DNA from: Rothia nasimurium
GTDB lineage: Bacteria; Actinomycetota; Actinomycetes; Actinomycetales; Micrococcaceae
Assembly: GCF_004569295.1 (NCBI RefSeq)
Contig: NZ_SPQC01000005.1
Span: 1-64,000, forward strand
DNA: 64,000 nucleotides
Direction of reading: 5' to 3'
Numbering within the stretch: the first letter of the stretch is position 1; every line of letters begins with the position of its first letter. Below are positions 1 through 8,822 of the stretch, one piece after another. The notes below the pieces were generated by a model. The model worked only from the letters and a program-made list of their open reading frames with translations. It made no database searches and was not told the DNA's origin. Both the position numbers and the translations under genes were made by a program.

Positions 1-2
1 GG

Positions 3-1385
3 TTAGGAGCGGGGGCGGCGGGTAAAGCGCACCCAGGGCTTCTTCTTTTCTACCATGCTCAGGCGCGGAGGGGGCGCTAGTGATGGGGCAGGTTTTCCAA
101 TCCCTAGGGCATTTCGGCTGGTGTCGGCGAGCCCCTGTAGCTGGCAGGCCAGTTCTGTCTGTGGGGCTGCTTCAAGAATTGTTGTTCCTGCTAGGCGGGC
201 TTTATCAGCGGTTGCGCTGTCTTCTGGTAGCTGGGCTGCTATGGGCAGGCTGGGCCCGAATCGCTCCCAGGAGTGTTCGAGGGCGGCCTGGGCAGATGGG
301 CCTAGGGCCTCGGTTCGGACGCGGTTGAAGACAATGCTGATTCTTTCATCAAGGGCCGGTCCAAGTACCTGGCTAAGGGTGTCGTAGGCTTTGATAAGAC
401 GCGGTACGCCCACAAGGTCTGCTAGGCCAAGAGCTATCAGGTGGTCAGCTCGCCCCAGGCTGGTCAGGGTTGCGTCGTTTCGTTGGGGAGTCAAACCGTC
501 AAAGCTCAGAGCTGGGTCTTCTTCAAGGCAGAAAGAAGTATCGATAACCACCAGGTCGTATGTTGAAACCAGTGTATCGAGTACGAGGTCGAGAGCGTTT
601 GAGCGTACCTCTACCCAGCGATCTGGCCGGTTGATGCCGGTGATGATATCGAAGTAGTGGGAGCGGTACGAGACGGTGTGGGTAAGTTCTTTGAGCTGTT
701 GCTGGGTTATGCCTCCCCGGTCTGCATGGTGGCAGAGTTGGGCGAGGCTTGAGTAGTCGTCAGTAAGGCCTAGAGCAGCTCCCACGGACGCCCCGTAGGT
801 ATCTGCGTCCACTAAACAAACCGAGTACCCTGTTTCTGCGTAGGCTGCTGCCAGGTTGATGGCCAGGGTGGTACGTCCCGGTGAACCGTAGGGGCCCCAC
901 ACCGCTACCACCTTCCCTTCCGCAGGTGAGGGGGCAGGAGCGTCCTGCTTTTCATCGCCCCTTTTGGGGTGACTTTGAGCCGGGGCAGAGAGGGCAGGCT
1001 CCTCGTGCTGAGCCTGGTTGGCCTGCTCACCGGTCTGCTCTGAATTCAACAGGGTATCGACGGCCTTTTCGATCTCGCTAACGATCTCTGCGGTATCGGC
1101 TAGAGAATCAATCGAGTGGATGCCTTCTATAGGAGGCTGGGTTCCCTGGTCATTGACAAGACACACTGCCACCTCAAGGTGGTGCAGGGATTTGACCATG
1201 GAAAGAGTGAGCTCTTCTCCCCTGGTCACGATCAGCACAGCGCGGGCAAGGCCGCTTTGTGCAAGTCCCAGCATTTCACCGATATCGTGCACGTGTCTGA
1301 CCACGCTCACCTGGCCACGCTGAGATTCAATGGCTGAAACGAAACGTCCGCCCTCATCGCCAACAACAACGACAGGAACCTGCAT
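3..1385 (-). CDS. CpaE/MinD-like P-loop ATPase
   Basis: A 460-residue SIMIBI-class (ParA/MinD/CpaE) ATPase, a group that positions or assembles membrane machines such as Flp/Tad pili. Residues 1-110 look like a degenerate receiver-type domain, about 111-157 are a polar Gln/Pro/Ala-rich linker, and the ATPase follows. The deviant Walker A is GPYGSPGRTT near residues 164-173, followed by a LVDADTYGAS block (Walker A' aspartate) and a LVVIDTSF Walker B. The start ATG overlaps the stop of the SAF gene upstream by one base (TAATG), so the two are translationally coupled. No Tad ATPase or pilin gene lies inside the window; the locus could continue past the left edge. Family is clear; the pilus role is inference. 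Confidence 0.8.
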   Translation of the reverse strand: MQVPVVVVGDEGGRFVSAIESQRGQVSVVRHVHDIGEMLGLAQSGLARAVLIVTRGEELTLSMVKSLHHLEVAVCLVNDQGTQPPIEGIHSIDSLADTAEIVSEIEKAVDTLLNSEQTGEQANQAQHEEPALSAPAQSHPKRGDEKQDAPAPSPAEGKVVAVWGPYGSPGRTTLAINLAAAYAETGYSVCLVDADTYGASVGAALGLTDDYSSLAQLCHHADRGGITQQQLKELTHTVSYRSHYFDIITGINRPDRWVEVRSNALDLVLDTLVSTYDLVVIDTSFCLEEDPALSFDGLTPQRNDATLTSLGRADHLIALGLADLVGVPRLIKAYDTLSQVLGPALDERISIVFNRVRTEALGPSAQAALEHSWERFGPSLPIAAQLPEDSATADKARLAGTTILEAAPQTELACQLQGLADTSRNALGIGKPAPSLAPPPRLSMVEKKKPWVRFTRRPRS

Positions 1386-2032
1386 TAGTTCCCTCCTGGT
1401 GCGTAGGCCGACGGGACCAGGCTGATGACCGCTCCCCTGCTGGTGGCACCGAGGACTGTGGGCAGGACGTCATGGTTTACCCACAGCTCAACAGCCGAAC
1501 GTCCGGTTCCTCCAATCACAGATTCTTGGGCCGTTACAGAATGCACCTCGGCTGATTCTGCGATGACCACGGGATCACCGTACGAGTTGGCCCCCTCTGT
1601 CTTGTAGGCAACCCAAATATCTACCCGGTTGCCAGGAACATATTCGGCTACCGCGTACTGATCAAGTAGCAGGGTAACGAGCCTGCGCCCATCGCTTACC
1701 TCGGTGGACAGCGACCGGGGTGAGAGAAGCTCCCCCGCCGTTAGCGGACGGGTAGCTACCGATCCGTCAGCGATTACTTGCTCCGCTGAAAGGTAGAGAC
1801 CTGCTGATTCACCTAGCTTGACCTGGGCAGTTGTCACGTTATCAGTGGTAATTTTTTCACCAATACCGATATCTTTACTGGCAACATAGTAGGGCTGAGT
1901 CTGATTGGTAGCTCGGATAAGGCCGACGACGCCCAGAACCGAGAGAAGAATAATTAGGACGCCCGCCAGCAGCTTAGGATCGCGGAACCCCAGCTTTCTG
2001 AAACGGGGAGCAAGATTTTCTTGAGCCATCAT
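1385..2032 (-). CDS. SAF-domain (CpaB-like) membrane protein
   Basis: A 215-residue protein with a cytoplasmic N-terminus, one membrane helix at about residues 21-40, then an extracytoplasmic SAF domain (roughly 50-115) of the kind found in RcpC/CpaB Flp-pilus proteins and in AFP/sialate-type enzymes. A second beta-rich region follows and the C-terminus is short. Two ATGs are adjacent (2032 and 2029); an AAGAGGTG Shine-Dalgarno fits either. It forms a two-gene operon with the downstream ATPase. In the family, CpaB stabilises the outer part of the pilus channel; in Gram-positives its role is poorly defined, so I call only the domain. Confidence 0.8.
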   Translation of the reverse strand: MMAQENLAPRFRKLGFRDPKLLAGVLIILLSVLGVVGLIRATNQTQPYYVASKDIGIGEKITTDNVTTAQVKLGESAGLYLSAEQVIADGSVATRPLTAGELLSPRSLSTEVSDGRRLVTLLLDQYAVAEYVPGNRVDIWVAYKTEGANSYGDPVVIAESAEVHSVTAQESVIGGTGRSAVELWVNHDVLPTVLGATSRGAVISLVPSAYAPGGN

Positions 2033-2243
2033 GACACCTCTTTGAGTCAGGAAGTTTTCCTCGTTGACAGCAGTTTCCCTAATCAGAACATCAATTTCAA
2101 AGATTGCACGTATTTTTGACCAAAGTTACGCAAAATCCAGCAAGTTATCCACAGGCCTTGCTTCTTCTATCAAGGTAGTTCAAAATGCACTAAACTAAGC
2201 AAAGAATCCCCCACTCACTCCCCCATTTCAGAAGGAACCAGAT

Positions 2244-2474
2244 ATGGTTGAACAGCGCTTTCTCACACTGACCGACGTCGGTGAAATTCTCAATATATCC
2301 CCCAGCCAAACTCGCGCCCTGGTGCGCTCGGGGGAGCTGAAGGCCATCCAGATTGGCGGCAGAAACCAGTGGCGGGTTGAAAAGAGCATGCTCGAAGCAT
2401 ATATCAGCGAGCGCTATGCGATGACCGAAGAAGCTATTCGGGCCGAGCAGGCCGAACGAGCCGATATCTCCTAA
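2244..2474 (+). CDS. BldC-like small helix-turn-helix DNA-binding protein
   Basis: A 76-residue protein almost wholly made of an excisionase/MerR-type winged helix: FLTLTDVGEILNISPSQTRALVRSGELKAIQ is the helix-turn-helix, followed by the GGRNQWRV wing. It resembles BldC and the 'helix-turn-helix domain-containing' regulators conserved in actinobacteria. The remaining C-terminus is an acidic/Arg helix (EEAIRAEQAERAD). An AGAAGGAA Shine-Dalgarno precedes the ATG. It is divergent from the SAF-ATPase pair, whose promoter it could control; that link is inference. Phage excisionase is the alternative, but no integrase or attachment site is visible. Confidence 0.8.
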   Translation: MVEQRFLTLTDVGEILNISPSQTRALVRSGELKAIQIGGRNQWRVEKSMLEAYISERYAMTEEAIRAEQAERADIS

Positions 2475-2484
2475 AACAGACTGT

Positions 2485-3042
2485 TTATCCCGCTACCCTG
2501 ATAGCGGCAATTGAGGTGAAGAGGACGCATCGTGGAGTTCCCCGAGTTCCGCGGGAGTCCTCTTTGTGCGCCTGTATGCCTATGATTTCACAATAGTCAG
2601 CGCCGACAGCCCGAACCCTACCCGCACTGGTGAGACCTGTTCCTCCTGCATGATAAATGTGGATATCACGCTGGGCTGCGCTGAGAGCCCGCAGGGCAGA
2701 CCCCAGCGTGAGCTTGCGAGACACTTCATGGGCTTCACCCACGGCCTGATGGTTTCCGCCCTCCCAGTAAAGAAGGTGCGCAAGCGGAAGAACGAGGCCG
2801 CCGGCGTCCGTCTCTAGCTGAAGCCAACCCAGCCCTAAAGTCTCCAGTCTCCCCCACCAAATATCTCCAGTAGACCCGTGAATAGTCAGCAGCTGCCCAA
2901 GCTGGGCTGCCAAACGGTCAGCCACGGTGACTCGAGAAAGCTCTATCTGGCGGAGCTCGCGAGCATCCGCCTCGTAATCTCGGTGTTTTTGTGCTTCCAT
3001 CTGGATTTCGTAATCGCGGAAGAGCAAATCTAGGTGTGCCAT
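2485..3042 (-). CDS. Conserved hypothetical protein, no recognised domain
   Basis: I do not recognise a family. About 185 residues if translation starts at the ATG at 3042 (MAHLDLLFRDYEIQ...), which I prefer; the frame is open to an upstream ATG at 3141 but that extension is aromatic and unlike a folded N-terminus. Residues 1-45 are a charged helix (possible coiled coil, RDYEIQMEAQKHRDYEADARE), followed by a small beta-rich domain (IWWGRLETLGLGWLQLE...) and a second one ending in a hydrophobic strand. It is convergent with the HTH gene (10 bases between stops) and divergent from the LysM gene. This position between a BldC-like gene and LysM/Rv3235 genes suggests a lineage-specific member of that cluster. 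Confidence 0.6.
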   Translation of the reverse strand: MAHLDLLFRDYEIQMEAQKHRDYEADARELRQIELSRVTVADRLAAQLGQLLTIHGSTGDIWWGRLETLGLGWLQLETDAGGLVLPLAHLLYWEGGNHQAVGEAHEVSRKLTLGSALRALSAAQRDIHIYHAGGTGLTSAGRVRAVGADYCEIIGIQAHKEDSRGTRGTPRCVLFTSIAAIRVAG

Positions 3043-3175
3043 GCACTGAGGATACCCCGCCAACGAAAATTTGTTGAAAAATTTGCTACAAGCCTCTTGA
3101 ATCCACCACAAAGGGAAGTAATATGATACATAAATCATCAAACTACATCAAATGACATGATTTGAGGTGAAAGAA

Positions 3176-4006
3176 GTGGCATCGCGATTTTTTGCCCTAT
3201 GCACAGCTAATCTGATTCCCCTCCTAGCGCTGAGTGGAGCTGGCGCATCAGGCATGCTACTTCACTCACTTCTGAGCGAAGAGAATCAAGGTCTAGGGCT
3301 CACTTCTCGTAGCCCGGGCAGCTGGATGAGCCTGCTAGTCTGCGCTACCGCTGGCTTGCTTTGCCTCTGTATCGCCCTCTGGTGGCTAGCTGGTTTAGGC
3401 TTCTACTACAGCGCCCTAGCTCGTGCCCGACGCTCTACCCTGCACATACAACTGCCGGCCTGGGCCCCAGGACTCCTTAAAACACTTGCGGGAGCTTCTT
3501 TAGGTCTGGGGGCCTTAGCACCCACCCAGGCCTATGCCCTTCCCCTTGAGCAAGCTATTTCGGTAACAGCAAGAGTGCACAACGGCGAAACAAGCTCGCC
3601 CCTATTCCCTCATGCTTCTCAAATTAATCACGACGTCGAGGCATTATCAGATGACTCCACCCTAGCCTCTGCTACTTCACCCCTCTTTTCCCAAGCACAC
3701 CCCCAGGGACGTGCAACAATCACGGTTCTTCCCGTTACGACAAAGAGCTACCAGCCCATTTCCCCCCCCCTCTTCGGGGGTGCTACCCGCGTGCAGCCGG
3801 ATTTTTCAGAAGACGTAGCAGCTACTACCTATACCGTGGCCCCGGGTGACTCGCTATGGAGTATCGCAGAAGACCAACTGACTCCCGATGCCTCAGGAGC
3901 TGAAGTACTAGCGCTCGTGCACACTATCTGGCAACTCAACCACAAAACCATCCCCACCCTGGACACCCTAATTTTCCCAGGTCAAACGATTACCCTACCC
4001 CGCTAG
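3176..4006 (+). CDS. LysM-domain membrane-anchored protein
   Basis: About 276 residues. An N-terminal hydrophobic segment and a second one near residues 50-75 (LLVCATAGLLCLCIALWWLA) give two membrane passes; a third hydrophobic stretch ending in APTQAYA may be cleaved or membrane-associated. A low-complexity Ser/Thr/Pro region follows, and the C-terminal 55 residues are a LysM fold (YTVAPGDSLWSIAEDQL ... WQLNHKTI ... LIFPGQTITLP), which binds peptidoglycan glycan strands. I chose GTG 3176 because GAGG sits eight bases upstream; GTG 3167 in frame is the alternative. A run of nine C at 3762-3770 lies in the linker-coding part. The stop is 20 bases before the next gene's ATG. Confidence 0.75.
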   Translation: MASRFFALCTANLIPLLALSGAGASGMLLHSLLSEENQGLGLTSRSPGSWMSLLVCATAGLLCLCIALWWLAGLGFYYSALARARRSTLHIQLPAWAPGLLKTLAGASLGLGALAPTQAYALPLEQAISVTARVHNGETSSPLFPHASQINHDVEALSDDSTLASATSPLFSQAHPQGRATITVLPVTTKSYQPISPPLFGGATRVQPDFSEDVAATTYTVAPGDSLWSIAEDQLTPDASGAEVLALVHTIWQLNHKTIPTLDTLIFPGQTITLPR

Positions 4007-4026
4007 GTTTTGCAAAGGAGCACACC

Positions 4027-4530
4027 ATGAAAACCGCTTTCCCAGAACGCGATGACCGCAAATACATCATCGTCGAAGCTACCGAATACGCCGAAAAATA
4101 TGCACCCTACTTTGAAAAGGGCCAGCCAGCAGAACCTGCCGTCAGCCTCTCCTTTATCAATCAAGAAGAGCAGGCCCTTGAGCAGCTGGGGGTTCGCATT
4201 GGTACCGCTGCCATCGAAGTTTTCATGGGGCGCAGGCCTCAGCACCATCTAGCTCCCTGGATGACAACCGGCTGCTACCGCACCCTAGAAAAGCAGCTTG
4301 AACAGGCAAAAGCCGCCATTCGCTACCGGCAGCGTCATTACCCCCAGGCCCTTTGCCCCAGCAAGCCACCTGCTGTAATCCGCCCGCGACGTATCATCGT
4401 CCAGAAAGTCGCTGAAACTGCCTATGAAATGAGTTTGCTGGTGACCGACGACGTCCGTACCCGGGCCGTAGCCCTACGGGCAGAACGCAAACGGGGCAAC
4501 TGGAAAATCGCCACCCTCGCCATCGCATAA
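4027..4530 (+). CDS. Rv3235-family protein
   Basis: A 167-residue protein resembling the actinobacterial Rv3235 family (function unknown). The recognisable block is the helical GRRPQHHLAPWMTTGCYRTL segment in the middle, followed by a C-terminal strand pattern (RPRRIIVQKVAETAYEMSLLV ... RKRGNWKIATLAIA) resembling a small NTF2-like/cystatin-like fold. The start is firm: AAAGGAG seven bases before ATG. It is likely cotranscribed with the LysM gene. In other actinobacteria this family often lies near secA; secA is not within this window, where the gene instead converges on sigA. Confidence 0.7.
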   Translation: MKTAFPERDDRKYIIVEATEYAEKYAPYFEKGQPAEPAVSLSFINQEEQALEQLGVRIGTAAIEVFMGRRPQHHLAPWMTTGCYRTLEKQLEQAKAAIRYRQRHYPQALCPSKPPAVIRPRRIIVQKVAETAYEMSLLVTDDVRTRAVALRAERKRGNWKIATLAIA

Positions 4531-4580
4531 CTCCCAGATAGCTAGCAACTCCCACCTTCTCTTATGCCAGCAGCCCCATC

Positions 4581-4624
4581 AAAAAAGCGGGTGCCCTCGA
4601 GTCAGAACACTCAAGGGCACCCGC
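4581..4624 (-). terminator. Rho-independent terminator of sigA
   Basis: Arms at 4587-4602 and 4609-4624 pair over 16 positions with one mismatch around a 6-base loop; on the minus strand the stem is followed by six T (4581-4586). It lies 28 bases after the sigA stop and could also stop plus-strand readthrough from the Rv3235-family gene. Confidence 0.85.
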
Positions 4625-4651
4625 CTATACCGCACTACAGTAGTTCGGTTT

Positions 4652-5983
4652 TTAGTCTAGGTAGTCACGCAGAACCTGGGAACGGCTGGGGTGACGGAGC
4701 TTAGACATAGTCTTTGATTCAATCTGGCGGATACGCTCGCGGGTAACGCCGTAGACCTTGCCGATTTCATCAAGGGTCTTGGGCTGGCCGTCGGTCATAC
4801 CAAAGCGCATAGCAACAACACCTGCTTCGCGCTCAGAGAGGGTATCAAGAACCGAGTGCAGCTGCTCCTGGAGAAGGGTGAATGAGACAGCATCGGCAGG
4901 TACTACTGCTTCGGAGTCCTCAATCAGGTCGCCAAACTCAGAGTCGCCGTCCTCGCCCAGAGGGGTGTGCAGGGAGATCGGCTCGCGGCCGTACTTCTGA
5001 ACCTCAATGACCTTTTCAGGGGTCATATCGAGTTCCTTAGCGAGCTCTTCAGGGGTGGGTTCGCGGCCCAAATCCTGCAGCATCTGACGCTGGACGCGGG
5101 CCAGCTTGTTGATAACCTCAACCATGTGCACGGGGATGCGGATGGTACGGGCCTGGTCAGCCATTGCACGGGTGATAGCCTGACGGATCCACCAGGTTGC
5201 GTAGGTTGAGAACTTGAAGCCCTTTGAGTAATCGAACTTCTCAACGGCACGAATCAGGCCCAGGTTACCTTCCTGAATCAGGTCGAGGAAAAGCATGCCG
5301 CGGCCGGTGTAACGCTTGGCCAGTGAGACCACCAGACGCAGGTTGGCTTCCAGCAGGTGGTTCTTAGCGCGACGTCCGTCGTGAATCACCCAGCGCAGTT
5401 CCTTCTTGAGCTGCGGGTCCATGTCGGGGTTCTCTTTGAGCTTGTGCTCGGCGTAGAGTCCGGCCTCAATACGCATAGCCAGGTCGACTTCCTGCTCAGC
5501 GTTCAGCAGGGCAACCTTACCAATCTGCTTGAGGTAGTCCTTGACGGGGTCTGCGGTAGCACCGGGGGTAACGACGCGGACGGCAGGAGCGTCGTCTTCA
5601 TCGTTGTTGGTCAGGACGAAGCCAGAACCCTTAGCTGCTACAGCTTCAGCTTCTTTCTTCTCTTCCTTGGTGACAGAGTCTGCCTCGTCTTCATCGACAT
5701 CTTCGATGTCGTCGCTATCGAGGTGCTCGTCGTCCAGATCGATATCGTCGTCGGCGAAATCGTCGTCCTCGTCCTTAGCCTTGCGGCTCTTCTTGGGGGC
5801 AGCCTTCTTAGCTGCGGTCTTCTTGGGGGCTCGCTGAGGTGCGGCGCTTTCTTCGTCGTCTGCTTCTACGGCGTCTGCTGCCTCGTCAGCCTTTTTTGCT
5901 TTGGTGCGAGTTGAGGTTTTTTTAGCGGTGGCTTTGGTTGCAGCGGTTTCGCTGGCTGCTTTCTTGCGTGCGGCTGGTGACAC
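4652..5983 (-). CDS. sigA: Primary RNA polymerase sigma factor (SigA/RpoD/HrdB)
   Basis: The housekeeping sigma-70 factor, which directs core RNA polymerase to -35/-10 promoters. The N-terminal 140 residues are a Lys/Ala-rich basic stretch, then an Asp/Glu-rich acidic stretch. Region 1.2 begins near [16 protein letters not shown]; region 2 contains [32 protein letters not shown]; region 3 contains [15 protein letters not shown]; region 4 ends with [22 protein letters not shown], the -35-binding helix-turn-helix. I place the start at GTG 5983 (AGAAAGG seven bases upstream); the frame runs open to a TTG at 6040 without a good ribosome site. Single gene followed by its own terminator. Confidence 0.95.
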   Translation of the reverse strand: MSPAARKKAASETAATKATAKKTSTRTKAKKADEAADAVEADDEESAAPQRAPKKTAAKKAAPKKSRKAKDEDDDFADDDIDLDDEHLDSDDIEDVDEDEADSVTKEEKKEAEAVAAKGSGFVLTNNDEDDAPAVRVVTPGATADPVKDYLKQIGKVALLNAEQEVDLAMRIEAGLYAEHKLKENPDMDPQLKKELRWVIHDGRRAKNHLLEANLRLVVSLAKRYTGRGMLFLDLIQEGNLGLIRAVEKFDYSKGFKFSTYATWWIRQAITRAMADQARTIRIPVHMVEVINKLARVQRQMLQDLGREPTPEELAKELDMTPEKVIEVQKYGREPISLHTPLGEDGDSEFGDLIEDSEAVVPADAVSFTLLQEQLHSVLDTLSEREAGVVAMRFGMTDGQPKTLDEIGKVYGVTRERIRQIESKTMSKLRHPSRSQVLRDYLD

Positions 5984-6228
5984 AGAAAACCTTTCTGAGC
6001 TAGTTGACCGTAGCGAGTGTGATGCGGTGTTCGCGGTCAAAACACCTAAGACCCTGTCAAGTGATCGATTCGCACAATACAGTTTCCAGGGTATCTATCG
6101 GTGGGTATAACGCCCGGGTAGGGGCTTCTATTCCCGATAGGAAGCTGTATTTTTGAGAGACACTTTGAGCGGGGTCAATAGTCAAGTATGACATGTTTTA
6201 GGTTTTCTAGCGAAGAAGGCTCGGCCGC

Positions 6229-7635
6229 TTATCTGCTGTTCTTGGTCACGTAGGTCTCTGGGGCTCCACCGGGCAGAGTAAGCCAGGTAGGGAAAGCACT
6301 GATACTCAAAAGGTAATGCAGGGGTAAAGAGCCCCCATCGCGGTAGGTGCTGTCAATAGCCTCCAGCAGGTAGAAGGCTTCCGTAGAGTTGCCCCGCATC
6401 CAGCTCACCCACGCTTGTGCAGCAAGAAGGGAAGCTTCGGCCTTTCCCGTAGCGGAGCTTTCCAGCACGGCTGCCAAATGCCACAAAGCTTCCAGGCGCT
6501 TCCAGTCTGGCGGGGTGGGATCTACACCAAAGAGAGTTTCAGCCATTTCCTTCAGACTGTCTTCGGTGCTATCTATCTGCTCGTGCACACCCTGTTCAGA
6601 CTGACTGAGACGATCGAGCTGGTACCGGTGCAGGGTTGACGGCAGGGGCAGAACCCTATCCCCCGCAGTTTGCCTGTTCAGCCCCAGCGCTTGGCCCCCC
6701 TGTTCTAGAGCTCTCAGAGCTGCTAACGAGTCTTTGAGGGTGCGGCAGGCCTGAAGAATCACGAGCTGGAGGGTTGCAAAGCTATCGAAAGAAGCGATCA
6801 GAAAACCAGCTGCATCGGGAATCACCTTGGCGCGTATAGTATCGGCTAAGGTCCCGAAGTAGAGCCCCCTGCTACCCTGCGACCCAACAAGCAGGGAAGT
6901 AACAGCATCTATAGCCTGCTCCCACAGCTCTAGTTCAGCAGCAATTTGGCAGGCTTCTTGGGAATTTTGCTCTTGTTTCTCTTCCAAGTAGAAAGCGCTA
7001 TAGGCTTCCGCATTAACCTGCCAACGTTCTTGCCCATCAGGGTCCTCAGTTCCCAGCGCCGTGCGATTCTTAAGTTCCTGGGCTTCATGTGCATCACTCG
7101 CGACAAGCGACCCGTGGGCTACCAGTTCGCTATACAGCGGGCTAGTCAAGATCTCGTCTAGAAAACCGGCAGGAGCCAGCTGCCCTTCAGCCGGGTTCAC
7201 AGCCCAGTAGGCCTGCTGCCCTACCGCAAGCACATCGAGTATATTCAGTCCGTGAAGGGTTGCGTGGGCTGGCGCGAGCTCCGCATAGCATTGGGCTGCT
7301 TCTAGGAAGGTTTTTTCTACCGAAACATCCACTTCTCCGGAGGCTGCGCCGTCGGCGAAGAGCAGCAAGAATACGCTGGTGATGGGGTCCCCTGTAGGGC
7401 TATGGGTGGGGAAGGCCTCGAAGGTATAGGTCAGAAAGTCATCCGGCGCTACCTCAGAAACATCGGGCATATCAACGCGCAGCAGGGGCCCTGCTCCCCC
7501 GTCACTCAGGGCCAAGAGCATGATGGACTTTTCAGGCCAGTAGCCTAAAAGATGCAGGGCAAGGGCGAGGACGTCGCGCTCCGAGCTGAGGTAGGTAACG
7601 ATAGGTTCTTCTGGGGTGTGGTGATTCTCTGTCAT
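6229..7635 (-). CDS. DUF4192 domain-containing protein
   Basis: A 468-residue protein matching the DUF4192 pattern: an N-terminal ERDVLALALHLLGYWPEKSIMLLAL motif (typically 'LLGFxPxxSLV') and a C-terminal helical repeat-like region including LWHLAAVLESSATGKAEASLLAAQAWVSWMRG, similar to TPR helices. The family is restricted to actinobacteria and has no established function; it is usually found near sigA and a PAC2 gene, as here. A 15-base perfect palindrome lies directly upstream of the ATG (7638-7652). Confidence 0.85.
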   Translation of the reverse strand: MTENHHTPEEPIVTYLSSERDVLALALHLLGYWPEKSIMLLALSDGGAGPLLRVDMPDVSEVAPDDFLTYTFEAFPTHSPTGDPITSVFLLLFADGAASGEVDVSVEKTFLEAAQCYAELAPAHATLHGLNILDVLAVGQQAYWAVNPAEGQLAPAGFLDEILTSPLYSELVAHGSLVASDAHEAQELKNRTALGTEDPDGQERWQVNAEAYSAFYLEEKQEQNSQEACQIAAELELWEQAIDAVTSLLVGSQGSRGLYFGTLADTIRAKVIPDAAGFLIASFDSFATLQLVILQACRTLKDSLAALRALEQGGQALGLNRQTAGDRVLPLPSTLHRYQLDRLSQSEQGVHEQIDSTEDSLKEMAETLFGVDPTPPDWKRLEALWHLAAVLESSATGKAEASLLAAQAWVSWMRGNSTEAFYLLEAIDSTYRDGGSLPLHYLLSISAFPTWLTLPGGAPETYVTKNSR

Positions 7636-7637
7636 AC

Positions 7638-7652
7638 CTATCAGGCTGATAG
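7638..7652. promoter_or_regulatory. Palindrome abutting the DUF4192 start codon
   Basis: CTATCAG-G-CTGATAG is a perfect inverted repeat with a one-base centre, two bases upstream of the minus-strand ATG at 7635. On the mRNA its 3' arm (GATAG followed by GT) overlaps where the ribosome would bind. It could be an operator or a ribosome-site hairpin; nothing in the sequence decides. Confidence 0.4.
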
Positions 7653-7856
7653 AGAAGAGTATCTAAGACGAGCCCAAGCGGGCCTGTGGATATTCCCCAC
7701 CCGCTGGGCATCCGGTATCCGCCCATGTCAAAGGAAATAATCAAGCCTTCATGGAGCACATGCTTCCCATAAATCGGTGAACCTGTGACGCATCTATGAC
7801 GCCCTTAAAGCGGGTTTCCACAGGTAGCTTCACCGCGGGGCCAGGCCCGGGCCGGT

Positions 7857-8822
7857 TTAGGAACCGGAGGGGCCCAGGCCGCGGGGGCCGTCGCCGTCCG
7901 CATCCCGAGTGTTGTGATCGAGCTGAGCCAAGAAGGCCTCTACCTCATAACCGATTTCATCCCGGCTGGGCACCCGACCAGCGGCACGCTCAGAAAGGGG
8001 GAGGCTACCGAACCCCTGGGCGGCGTTCGCGTCGTAGGACTCTTCGAGGCGCTGAATCATCATCTGAATTTCAGGGCTAGCGCTAGCCTGCTCGTCAATC
8101 TGTAGCTGAACGTTCTCAGACAGCTCACGCAAACGGTCTGAAGGCAGGCTCAGCTTAGCGGCCAGTGACAGGTGCTCCATAGCAACAAGCGCGGTCTGGG
8201 GCAGCTCCGACTCCGACAGGTACTGCGGCACATTCACTGCGAAACCGGCGGTTCCAATGCCGGCCTCGGTCAGGCGCACCTCCAGCAGGCTCGATACCGA
8301 CCCTGGCACCAGAGCCTCGGGCTGGAAGGAGGAAATGCCGACCGTCAGGTCCTTACGGGACCCGTGCGCTGTCACGGGGATAGGTCGGGTATGCGGCACT
8401 GGCATGGGGAAACCGGTCACGGACAGGGCCACCGACACTTCAAGACGCTGGGCAATATCCACCACATCGGCCGTAAATCGCTGCCAGAGCAAGTCGGGCT
8501 CAGCACCGGTCAGCAACAAGAAAGGCTTACCCAGGCGGTCTTCTACCGCGTACAGCTTGAGTTCGGGAAGTACCGGGTTGGTGTAGTGGTCTTTTTTGAA
8601 GGTAATGCGAGGTTTGCGTGACCGGTAGTCGTGCAGGCGGTCAGCATCAAACTCGATGACCGGCACATTATCAAGTTCATGCAGAAGCACTTCACCCAGG
8701 TGCCCCGCGGTGCCACCGGCGTCCTGGGGGTGTGAGAGGGCAATGACGAGGGGCAGACCTCTCAATCGGTCGTTTTCAAACGCCCCGGCGTGAGCTATAT
8801 ACAGCCGATCTTCGTGCGCCAT
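7857..8822 (-). CDS. PAC2 family protein (proteasome assembly chaperone-like)
   Basis: About 321 residues. The N-terminal two thirds follow the actinobacterial PAC2/ATP-grasp-associated pattern (LPLVIALSHPQDAGGTAGHLGEVLLHEL, LTGAEPDLLWQRF, VSVALSVTGFPMPVPHTRP); the C-terminal 60 residues are acidic and low in hydrophobics, ending with a Gly/Pro tail. I place the start at ATG 8822 (MAHEDRLY) with AGGAAG just upstream; the frame is open to 8960 but that extension looks non-coding. The archaeal and eukaryotic homologues help assemble proteasomes; in this phylum the role is unproven, and no proteasome gene is in the window. It stands 220 bases upstream of DUF4192 on the same strand. Confidence 0.85.
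   Translation of the reverse strand: MAHEDRLYIAHAGAFENDRLRGLPLVIALSHPQDAGGTAGHLGEVLLHELDNVPVIEFDADRLHDYRSRKPRITFKKDHYTNPVLPELKLYAVEDRLGKPFLLLTGAEPDLLWQRFTADVVDIAQRLEVSVALSVTGFPMPVPHTRPIPVTAHGSRKDLTVGISSFQPEALVPGSVSSLLEVRLTEAGIGTAGFAVNVPQYLSESELPQTALVAMEHLSLAAKLSLPSDRLRELSENVQLQIDEQASASPEIQMMIQRLEESYDANAAQGFGSLPLSERAAGRVPSRDEIGYEVEAFLAQLDHNTRDADGDGPRGLGPSGS

Noticed and set aside
4652-6040. SigA starting at TTG 6040
   Set aside because: No ribosome site there; GTG 5983 has AGAAAGG at proper distance.
6055-6060. TTGACA (minus) upstream of sigA as its -35
   Set aside because: A perfect -35 hexamer, but no -10-like hexamer lies at 16-18 bases from it.
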